This document shows positions 57,376-64,000 of a stretch of 64,000 nucleotides of DNA, one piece after another. This DNA is from Chlamydiia bacterium (GTDB taxonomy: Bacteria; Chlamydiota; Chlamydiia; Chlamydiales; GCA-2402025). A model generated the notes under the pieces. It did no database searches, was not told the origin of the DNA, and saw only the letters and a list, made by a program, of their open reading frames with translations. Position 1 is the first letter of the stretch. Each line of letters starts with the position of its first letter. The translations under genes and the position numbers were made by a program. The stretch is taken from contig JAUICV010000001.1 of the NCBI GenBank assembly GCA_030427725.1, forward strand, positions 669,298-733,297. Reading direction: 5' to 3'.

Positions 57376-58383
57376 ATCTAATTTAACCTTTCCTCTAAAG
57401 ACTCTGTAAATCCACCATCCATAACCTAATACAAGTGGTACACCAATAGCTACTATACCCAAAAGGATAGTCATTGTGATGTGAGTTGAAGCAGAGTTAA
57501 AGACCGTCACACTGTTTTGCATAGTATTAACGCTTGATCTAATGATCTGAGGATACATCCCCACCCCATAGAGAACGAATAAGAACGCTATACTACACAT
57601 AGATGAGAGGAAAGCCATTCCGTTTCTATTTTTATGCATTTCTCTTGGAATATTGGCAACACAGAGCATCGCAGCAAAACCAAATAGATAAAGCCAAGGC
57701 CACTTTTGCATTCTTATCAGCATATGAGGCATAAATGTTAATGTAGCAATACTTAGGGTTACATAGGTAATAATGAAAAAGACCATTGCCGATTTAGCCC
57801 AAGATTTAATCTTGTCATGGAACTCGCCTTCTGTTTTCATCAGTAAAAATAAAGCTCCGTGCATCATAGCCAAAGCAATAGCTGTGATCCCAACAAGAAT
57901 CGTATAAGGTGTGAAAAAATCCCAAAGGGTTCCAAGATATCTACCATCTTCACTAAGAGGGATTCCTTTAACAAGATTTCCTAGTAATACTCCAAGAACC
58001 AAAGTGATAACATAAGTGGCAACCGAGTATAAAACGTCCCAGATTTTTCGCCATCTCGCATTTTCAAGCTTAGATCTAAACTCTATAGCCACAGCTCTAA
58101 AAATAATCCCTGCTAAAAACAACATTATTGGTGTGTAAAAGGCTGAGCACAGCGTCGCATAAGCAGCAGGAAAACCTGCAAGCATTGCTCCACCAACTAT
58201 TATTATCCAAACTTCATTACCATCCCAAACAGGCCCTATAGCATTTAGCATAATGCGTCTTTCTTTATCTTCTTTTGCAAAAAGATGAAGCATCCCCGCT
58301 CCAAGATCAAACCCATCTAACACGACATAGCAAATAGCTGAAACGGCTATGACGCAATACCATATAATTTCTAAACCATGCAT
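57361..58383 (-). CDS. cydB: Cytochrome bd ubiquinol oxidase subunit II
   Basis: The second subunit of the bd-type terminal oxidase in the inner membrane. 340 residues with about eight helices; the N-terminal YVVLDGFDLGAGMLHLFAKEDKERRIMLNAIGPVWDGNEVWII is the family hallmark (D and W residues near the quinol/heme side). It follows cydA by 17 bases. cydA-cydB facing a divergent cdaA is the layout I recall from C. trachomatis (CT012-CT014). High oxygen affinity suits life inside host cells. Confidence 0.96.
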   Translation of the reverse strand: MHGLEIIWYCVIAVSAICYVVLDGFDLGAGMLHLFAKEDKERRIMLNAIGPVWDGNEVWIIIVGGAMLAGFPAAYATLCSAFYTPIMLFLAGIIFRAVAIEFRSKLENARWRKIWDVLYSVATYVITLVLGVLLGNLVKGIPLSEDGRYLGTLWDFFTPYTILVGITAIALAMMHGALFLLMKTEGEFHDKIKSWAKSAMVFFIITYVTLSIATLTFMPHMLIRMQKWPWLYLFGFAAMLCVANIPREMHKNRNGMAFLSSMCSIAFLFVLYGVGMYPQIIRSSVNTMQNSVTVFNSASTHITMTILLGIVAIGVPLVLGYGWWIYRVFRGKVKLDSSSY

Positions 58384-58400
58384 ACTTTGCCTTCCTTTGG

Positions 58401-59762
58401 TTAGTTTGATTTTTTATAAGGGTCGGAATAAACTTTATCGTCATCGAGATTTACAGGACCATGTTGCAACTTTCTGTTCATCAAAAAGAGATATAAAGAA
58501 AGTAGTAGTGAGTAAATAAACACAAACATGATTAGAGATCCCAGAACCTGAGAAACTGAAAGGCCTGCAGAAAGTCCCTTAGCCGTTTTCATAACTCGAT
58601 AAACGATCCAAGGCTGTCTACCAGCTTCCGCTGTAAGCCATCCTGTTTGGTTGGCAATAAAAGGGAATAACACAGAAAAAATTAGATACCAGAGTGTAAA
58701 CTTTGACGTTTCTATTTTGCCTCTGAACCAGGCGATAACACCTAGCAAAGTCCCGAAAAACATTAACCCCCACATTGCAATCATAATATGATAGCTTGCG
58801 AAAACTAGCCCTACGTTTGGTCTTTCATCTTTAGCATACTGATCAAGTCCTTTAACAGGAGTCTTAAAATCACGATTAGCTAAAAAGCTAAGTAGTCCTG
58901 GAATTTGAATTCCATGAACTTTTTCTTCTTTTGTATTAACCCAACCAACAAGAGTTAACGGGGTCTTTTCTTCTGTTTTATAAACACCTTCTAAAGCCGC
59001 AAATTTTTCCGGCTGATTTTTTGCAACGCCCCTAGCTGCCCAGTCCGCATCAATTAGCTGAAGAAGAACAACAACACTTGAGACGATAAGCCCAATTTTC
59101 ATACAGACTTTGGCAAAATCTGTATGTCTTTTCTTTAATAAGTAGTAGGCACTTACAGATAAAACCATAAAGGATCCTGTCAGCCAGCATCCTAAAAGAA
59201 CGTGAGAAATTCTCTCTAGCGAAGATGGATTAAGCATCACATCAAAAAAATTAGCAACAACAGCTCTAGCTTCCCTTCCTTCACCAACAATTTTATAGCC
59301 TGAAGGTGTTTGCATCCATGAATTAGCAACACATATCCAAATAGCGCTAAAGTGCGCCCCAAAAGCCACTAGAATTGTTGAGAGATAATGGACTGAGGGT
59401 TTAACTCTATCCCACCCAAAGAACATAATCCCAACAAAACCTGCCTCTAAGAAGAACGCAAAGATCCCCTCTGCCGCTAAAGCAGCTCCAAAAACGTCGC
59501 CAACAAATTTTGAATAGGTAGCCCAGTTATTACCAAAAGCGAAAACTTGAACTATACCTGTTGCAACTCCCATTGCAAATGTTAATGCAAATATTTTCGT
59601 CCAGAATTTAGCTAAGATTTTGTAGGACTCTTTTTTTGTTTTTATATAAAGACCTTCCATAATAACAAGCATCAAAGCAAGTCCAATACTCAAAGGCGGG
59701 AAAAGATAATGAAACCCCGCAGTAAAAGCGAACTGAATCCTAGACAAAAAAAGAGCATCCAT
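58401..59762 (-). CDS. cydA: Cytochrome bd ubiquinol oxidase subunit I
   Basis: Heme-bearing subunit of the bd oxidase. 453 residues: RIQFAFTAGFHYLFPPLSIGLAL at the N-terminus with the heme b595 His, the quinol-binding Q loop around 255-320, and GWLTAEAGRQPWIVYRVMKT toward the C-terminus. The Q loop is short (no long insertion as in E. coli), so it is the short-loop type. It diverges from cdaA across 194 bases that contain no other gene. Confidence 0.96.
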   Translation of the reverse strand: MDALFLSRIQFAFTAGFHYLFPPLSIGLALMLVIMEGLYIKTKKESYKILAKFWTKIFALTFAMGVATGIVQVFAFGNNWATYSKFVGDVFGAALAAEGIFAFFLEAGFVGIMFFGWDRVKPSVHYLSTILVAFGAHFSAIWICVANSWMQTPSGYKIVGEGREARAVVANFFDVMLNPSSLERISHVLLGCWLTGSFMVLSVSAYYLLKKRHTDFAKVCMKIGLIVSSVVVLLQLIDADWAARGVAKNQPEKFAALEGVYKTEEKTPLTLVGWVNTKEEKVHGIQIPGLLSFLANRDFKTPVKGLDQYAKDERPNVGLVFASYHIMIAMWGLMFFGTLLGVIAWFRGKIETSKFTLWYLIFSVLFPFIANQTGWLTAEAGRQPWIVYRVMKTAKGLSAGLSVSQVLGSLIMFVFIYSLLLSLYLFLMNRKLQHGPVNLDDDKVYSDPYKKSN

Positions 59763-59956
59763 AAAACCTCACAAACATCTATACCATCAGACACATCGTA
59801 CATTAAAACTAATAATTGTCAAACTAATGAGATGAAATTTTTGAGATTTTTTTTGTTTGAAATAGGATTTTCTTTTGACTTTATTTAAAAATTCATGAGA
59901 ATGACTACAAGTAGCTACTTATACATTCGAGACCTTATCTCTAAAGAGAAAATTAG

Positions 59957-60754
59957 ATGGAATTTGTTCATTTAATAGTACCTCTAATCGAGGTCGTTAT
60001 CATAATGATAATGATAAACTATTTACTCTCATTTTTCTGGAACACAAGATCTATGGATCTTGTGCTAGGTCTCTTAGCGTTTCTTTTAATTTTTGCAGCT
60101 TCTGCCTGGCTTAGACTTCCTGTCGTTCACAAACTGATGTTACTTTTTGCAAATGTTGCTGTTATTGCTATCTTGGTCATTTTTCAGCCTGAATTACGTG
60201 TAGCCCTTTCAAAACTTAGCTTAAAGGGAAAACGTTATAGAGAAATCACCGAATTCGATCGTTTTTTAGATCATTTAGCAACGTCCACATATAGACTAGC
60301 AGACAAAAGAATTGGCGCTCTGATCGCTTTAGAAAACGAAGATTCATTAGATGAATTTTCTCGAAAAGGTGTAATTCTAAACGCCCAGTTTTCATCAGAG
60401 CTTTTAGAATCGATTTTTGCTACGACGACACCTCTGCATGATGGAGCTGTTATCATCCGAGATCTTGTTGTTGTTTCAGCAGCAGTTATTTTACCTCTGG
60501 CCGAAGACTCTTCTCAAATAGCAAAAACGATGGGAACAAGACATAGAGCCGGTCTTGGAATATCTCAGCTAACAGATGGTCTTATCATTGTTGTTTCTGA
60601 GGAAACAGGAAAAGTCTCAATTGCCCGAGATGGAATTATGACTCGAGGCGTTAAAATAGATCGATTTAAAGGAATTATACGTAGTATATTCAATCAACCC
60701 TCTAAAAAAACTACTCCATCTAAATTTAACGTTCTAGAGTGGCTCAAAAGATGA
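59957..60754 (+). CDS. cdaA: Diadenylate cyclase CdaA (c-di-AMP synthase)
   Basis: Makes c-di-AMP from two ATP. Three N-terminal membrane helices (about 6-27, 34-50, 58-77), then the DAC domain with the DGA motif at 162-164 (LHDGAVII) and the RHR motif at 195-197 (GTRHRAGLG). The 265-residue architecture is that of CdaA/DacA. It overlaps the cdaR start by four bases. In C. trachomatis the homologous dacA makes c-di-AMP sensed by host STING, so this gene also matters for host interaction. A promoter-like TTGACT/GAGAAT pair is at 59875-59902. Confidence 0.96.
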   Translation: MEFVHLIVPLIEVVIIMIMINYLLSFFWNTRSMDLVLGLLAFLLIFAASAWLRLPVVHKLMLLFANVAVIAILVIFQPELRVALSKLSLKGKRYREITEFDRFLDHLATSTYRLADKRIGALIALENEDSLDEFSRKGVILNAQFSSELLESIFATTTPLHDGAVIIRDLVVVSAAVILPLAEDSSQIAKTMGTRHRAGLGISQLTDGLIIVVSEETGKVSIARDGIMTRGVKIDRFKGIIRSIFNQPSKKTTPSKFNVLEWLKR

Positions 60755-62010
60755 AATCATTAGTCTTCAAGTTGTTTATTCGAAACTGGCCTAGAAAGCT
60801 TATCTCTTTAGTCCTCGCTATCATCATTTGGTTTGTTGTAGCTCAATCTATGGCAACAACGAAAACAATTAGTAATATTCCTGTTCGTATAATCAATATT
60901 CCTGAAAGCAAAACTGTTGAAGGTTTGCAGACTAGTGGAGTCATGCAAAAAAGGTTAACCTTAACAATTTCCGGGAATAAAAATTTACTAGACGAGCTCA
61001 CATCAAATGATCTGGAAGTCATTATTGATGCTGCGAACAGAAAAGATGAATGGATAGCTACAATTTCGAAAAAAAACTTAGTCTCATTGAACCCAGACCT
61101 TAATATTTATAGAGGAATCAGTAAAGTCTCTCACAAAAATTTCATAATCAAAATGACGACTTTGATCACTGAGAGAATTCCTGTTATTATTACTCAACCC
61201 ATTGGCCAAGCCCCAAAAGGTTATCAATTTTTAGATATTTGGCCTTATCATTTATATTTGACTGTAAGCGGGCCTCAAAACTTAGTTAAGGAAGTTAAAA
61301 ATACTGGAATTAAACTGACTTTTAACCTTAATGATATATCAGAGGCTCAATTAGATGATCTTCAAGCTAGTGCAAAAACTAGTTCTGATGTAGTGAGTTT
61401 TTATGTTCCAAATTATTGGAAACAAATTTCAATTCCAACCCTTTCTTCTAGTCCGCTCCCAATAGATGATCCAGACTCAAACTTACTACGTATTGACTTT
61501 GTAAGATCTGAACTTCTCCCGATTAATCACCCTCTACCTATTAACATTTTTTTCCCTGTTAATTTGGGGCCAGGGCTAAACCCTCAGAAACTATCTATCA
61601 TTTCAAATGATTTTGTAGAGTCTAAAAACGGAATGAAGCTAATCTCTCAAAAGCTGTACGCAAAAGGTGTTAGTGAACTATTCTTGGAAGTTGTCAGTGA
61701 AATGATTGATGTATTAATTATAGCTGCACAAAAGCCAGACCAAAGTCAACTTGACTGGAGTTTGCAGTTTGTGAACCCTAGAGTATTAGAAGATCGATAT
61801 GTTTCAATTTTACTCTCAGACACCTCAGACAAGGCTATAACAAGATTACAGCCTTCTGTTAGAGAAGAATATTTGAGAAATCGATTCAGAAGTTACATGA
61901 ACCGCATGCGACTTTACACACAAAATTATCAAAAACTGAACCTAAATCTTGAAATTTCTGGCAATAAGGTCATAGTCAACGAAAAACCAGAGAAAAATGG
62001 ATCAGAATAA
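60751..62010 (+). CDS. cdaR: CdaA regulatory protein CdaR-like (YbbR domains)
   Basis: A 419-residue protein with one N-terminal membrane anchor (KLISLVLAIIIWFVVAQSM) and periplasmic YbbR repeats (TISNIPVRIINIPES, TERIPVIITQPIGQAPKGYQFL-type units). YbbR proteins regulate the neighbouring cyclase across the membrane. I start it at ATG 60751, which overlaps cdaA by ATGA; the longer frame adds four residues from cdaA. It overlaps the next gene by 14 bases. Confidence 0.92.
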   Translation: MKSLVFKLFIRNWPRKLISLVLAIIIWFVVAQSMATTKTISNIPVRIINIPESKTVEGLQTSGVMQKRLTLTISGNKNLLDELTSNDLEVIIDAANRKDEWIATISKKNLVSLNPDLNIYRGISKVSHKNFIIKMTTLITERIPVIITQPIGQAPKGYQFLDIWPYHLYLTVSGPQNLVKEVKNTGIKLTFNLNDISEAQLDDLQASAKTSSDVVSFYVPNYWKQISIPTLSSSPLPIDDPDSNLLRIDFVRSELLPINHPLPINIFFPVNLGPGLNPQKLSIISNDFVESKNGMKLISQKLYAKGVSELFLEVVSEMIDVLIIAAQKPDQSQLDWSLQFVNPRVLEDRYVSILLSDTSDKAITRLQPSVREEYLRNRFRSYMNRMRLYTQNYQKLNLNLEISGNKVIVNEKPEKNGSE

Positions 62011-63145
62011 AAGCGTCTTTATCCTCAAAAACCGTCTAGGTGTTTGTGGTGGATTAGAAAAATATAGCTGGAGAATAGCAAAGGCCTTTTCGAGAAAAGG
62101 GTGCAGGGTCACTTTTTTAACCGGAGATTCTCACTATAGCTCTGAAGAGATCCCCTTATTAGACTTTAAACATTTAGATGTTTCAACCTCACCTTTTTCC
62201 TATAAGCGAATCTTAAGTTTTGACAAAGCTTGCCAAAAATATTTATCAAACCATTTTCCAAATATAGTCTTTGGAATGGACCGAACTACTTGCCAAACAC
62301 ACATCAGAGCAGGTAATGGAGTACATAGGGCCTTTTTAGAAAAAAGGAAGCTGATTGATTCAAGTTTTAAAAAGCTTATTACACCAATAAATCCTCTTCA
62401 CAAAACTATACTTGACATAGAAAAAAAAGCTTTTGAAAACCCAAATCTTCAGACTCTTTTTACAAATTCAGAGATGGTTAGAAATGAAGTCTTGAAGTAC
62501 TACAATACTCCTGCAGAGAAAATCAAAGTTATCCATAACGGAGTTGAGTGGTATGAAATGCAGAGAACCTTCGACTCGTGGTTAGAGAAAAAATCAAAAG
62601 TCGCAGCAAAGTTAAACCTTGATCCATCGGTTTACCATTTTTTGTTTATTGGAAATGGGTACAAAAGAAAGGGCCTTGATGTTTTACTCAAAGCGTTATC
62701 TTTTATCAAAAATGAAAATTTCCACCTATCTGTTCTTGGTAAAGAAAAAAATTTATCTAATTATGTGCGACTAGCAAAGTCCCTGGGACTCAAAAATAAA
62801 GTCAGCTTTTATGGGCAGGTTAGAGACGTCCATAAATTCTACCAACTCTCAGATGCAATCGTTATTCCCTCATTTTATGATCCCTTTGCCAATGTAACCG
62901 TAGAAGCTCTTTCCATGGGTCTTCTTGTAATTTCTTCTCCATATAATGGAGGAAAAGAAGTCCTCACCACTGAGAGTGGTATAGTCTTACCTTCCTTGAA
63001 TCCTGAAGACATTGTTCCTGCTTTAAAAAAAGCTTTTGAAAGCCCTAAGACATGGCTTAGATCCTCTAACATAAGATCTCAGGTAAAACATTTGGATTTT
63101 ACTCATCAAATCGGTACTCTAGTTGAGTCTTGTTTAATATCTTGA
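61997..63145 (+). CDS. Family 4 glycosyltransferase, WaaG-like
   Basis: A retaining GT4/GT-B glycosyltransferase, 382 residues. The N-terminus VCGGLEKYSWRIAKAFSRKGCRVTFLTG binds acceptor and the C-terminal Rossmann half has FIGNGYKRKGLDVLLKAL and IPSFYDPFANVTVEALSMGLLVISS with the E-x7-E motif. The core resembles LPS core glucosyltransferase WaaG. Donor sugar unknown. It lies between cdaR and lpxL, which I recall as adjacent genes in C. trachomatis (CT011-CT010), so it is an extra gene in the LPS/envelope context. Confidence 0.85.
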   Translation: MDQNKSVFILKNRLGVCGGLEKYSWRIAKAFSRKGCRVTFLTGDSHYSSEEIPLLDFKHLDVSTSPFSYKRILSFDKACQKYLSNHFPNIVFGMDRTTCQTHIRAGNGVHRAFLEKRKLIDSSFKKLITPINPLHKTILDIEKKAFENPNLQTLFTNSEMVRNEVLKYYNTPAEKIKVIHNGVEWYEMQRTFDSWLEKKSKVAAKLNLDPSVYHFLFIGNGYKRKGLDVLLKALSFIKNENFHLSVLGKEKNLSNYVRLAKSLGLKNKVSFYGQVRDVHKFYQLSDAIVIPSFYDPFANVTVEALSMGLLVISSPYNGGKEVLTTESGIVLPSLNPEDIVPALKKAFESPKTWLRSSNIRSQVKHLDFTHQIGTLVESCLIS

Positions 63146-63155
63146 GTGTTTTTTA

Positions 63156-64000
63156 ATGAGTAAGGACAAGTTCCTTTATATCCTACTTAGAACATTTTTA
63201 TTCCCCATAAGGTTTCTCACTTTTAGACAAATCCATTGGCTAGGAAATAAATTTGGTCTATTGGCCTATCACCTACATCCAACATTTCGAAAAAGAGCCC
63301 TTTCGAATCTTTCTTTAGCAAAAAGCCTTCAATTATCTCGTGATGCAATTATTCAAACAGCAAAAGAGTCGTTTCAGAACTTGCTAATTACTTGTCTAGA
63401 GTATGAAAAATTTTCCTCTTTAAAAAGCACCAAAAATGTGATCATTTGCAAAAACCCTGAGCTAGCGCAAAGTTTCATAAACAAGGGGCAAGGAATTATC
63501 TTTTTTTGCGGGCACCAAGCAAATTGGGAAACACTTTTCTTAGATGGAACTCAAAAGATGCCAGGAATAGCGATTGGGAGACCAATAAAAAACAAGTACC
63601 TTTATGAGTGGATTATATCGATACGTGAAAAATTCGGAGGGACGATCATCACTCCTAAAAAAGCGTTAAAGGAAGGTCTTAGAGGGCTCCGACAAGGTAA
63701 ATTTTTAGGCATTGTTGGCGACCAGGGAATGCCCGACAGTGGTTATTTTCACACCTTTTTAGGTCAAAAGGCATGGACCTCACCTGCTCCGGCTCTGTTA
63801 TCATATAAAACAGGCTGCCCAATAATGGTTGCAACAACCGTTAGACAAGATGGTAAGTATTATATTACCTACTCAGATCCTATCTGGCCCGATCAAACCC
63901 AAAGCCTCGATGAACAAATGCCGAAGTTGATGGATAAAACCCTTGAAATCTTTGAAAGAAGTGTTATTAAACACCCTGGTCAATGGCTTTGGCAACATAA
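63156..64000 (+). CDS. lpxL: Lipid A biosynthesis acyltransferase (HtrB/LpxL type), truncated by the window end
   Basis: Too long for its frame to close in the window: 281 codons from ATG 63156 run off at 64000 without a stop. It has the late acyltransferase signature HQANWET (H-x4-D/E; FFCGHQANWE) near residue 125 and GDQGMPDSG, and HPGQWLWQH near the cut end, as in HtrB/LpxL. It would add a secondary fatty acid to Kdo2-lipid IVA. About 20-30 residues are probably missing. Start is ten bases after the glycosyltransferase stop. Confidence 0.9.
   Translation, partial: MSKDKFLYILLRTFLFPIRFLTFRQIHWLGNKFGLLAYHLHPTFRKRALSNLSLAKSLQLSRDAIIQTAKESFQNLLITCLEYEKFSSLKSTKNVIICKNPELAQSFINKGQGIIFFCGHQANWETLFLDGTQKMPGIAIGRPIKNKYLYEWIISIREKFGGTIITPKKALKEGLRGLRQGKFLGIVGDQGMPDSGYFHTFLGQKAWTSPAPALLSYKTGCPIMVATTVRQDGKYYITYSDPIWPDQTQSLDEQMPKLMDKTLEIFERSVIKHPGQWLWQH

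Overview
The window comes from a member of the phylum Chlamydiae that is not a classical Chlamydia pathogen (an environmental or Rhabdochlamydia-like lineage; the family is not decided here). Evidence: the long plant/chlamydial form of IspG; neighbourhoods recalled from Chlamydia such as pyrG-ruvX-zwf-pgl, rpmG-lolE-lolD, tpiA/xseA-xseB-dxs, folD-apbE, maf-HEAT-lptD-def and cydAB/cdaA-cdaR-lpxL; the chlamydia/verrucomicrobia small basic protein; and low G+C. Genes absent from Chlamydia trachomatis (ugd, a sugar transferase, opcA, a cation-chloride-cotransporter-like permease, a family 4 glycosyltransferase) point to an amoeba- or arthropod-associated relative.

Layout. 1-9.4 kb is mostly on the minus strand: a small unknown gene, an exported GGD-repeat protein, ispG, a pterin dehydratase/ElbB pair, a methyltransferase-like gene, a eukaryote-like protein kinase, a metallo-beta-lactamase-fold hydrolase and pyrophosphate-dependent phosphofructokinase. 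9.5-15.2 kb runs plus: pyrG-ruvX, then zwf-opcA-pgl. At 15.5-16.6 kb lies a gene whose C-terminal two thirds looks like a NEL (IpaH/SspH-type) ubiquitin ligase without leucine-rich repeats. 17.1-23.5 kb holds tsaD, rpmG, lolE/lolD-like genes, ugd and a polyprenyl synthase. At 23.6-26.4 kb two coupled genes carry four copies of a Ulp1 (C48)-like protease fold, only one with all catalytic residues.

26.5-39.5 kb is a long plus-strand run of envelope and housekeeping genes (sugar transferase, MreD-like, suhB, folD, apbE, rnr, two DUF502 genes, holC, ybeY, corC-like and others). 39.5-42.1 kb is an accessory block of three unknown minus-strand genes with their own promoter and terminators. 42.3-55.2 kb has maf, HEAT repeat, lptD-like, def/secG/tpiA (minus), xseAB, dxs, nadK and the transporter. 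55.2-57.3 kb has four small lineage-specific genes sharing a short basic patch. 57.4-64 kb holds cydAB (minus), then cdaA, cdaR, a glycosyltransferase and an lpxL-type acyltransferase cut by the window end.

The genes combine core metabolism (oxidative pentose phosphate entry, PPi glycolysis, MEP isoprenoids, bd oxidase, c-di-AMP synthesis) with candidate host-directed proteins: the NEL ligase, the Ulp1-like protease pair, the kinase and the small gene families. No tRNA, rRNA, insertion sequence, prophage or CRISPR array was seen. Function calls rest on motifs read by eye; no database search was run.
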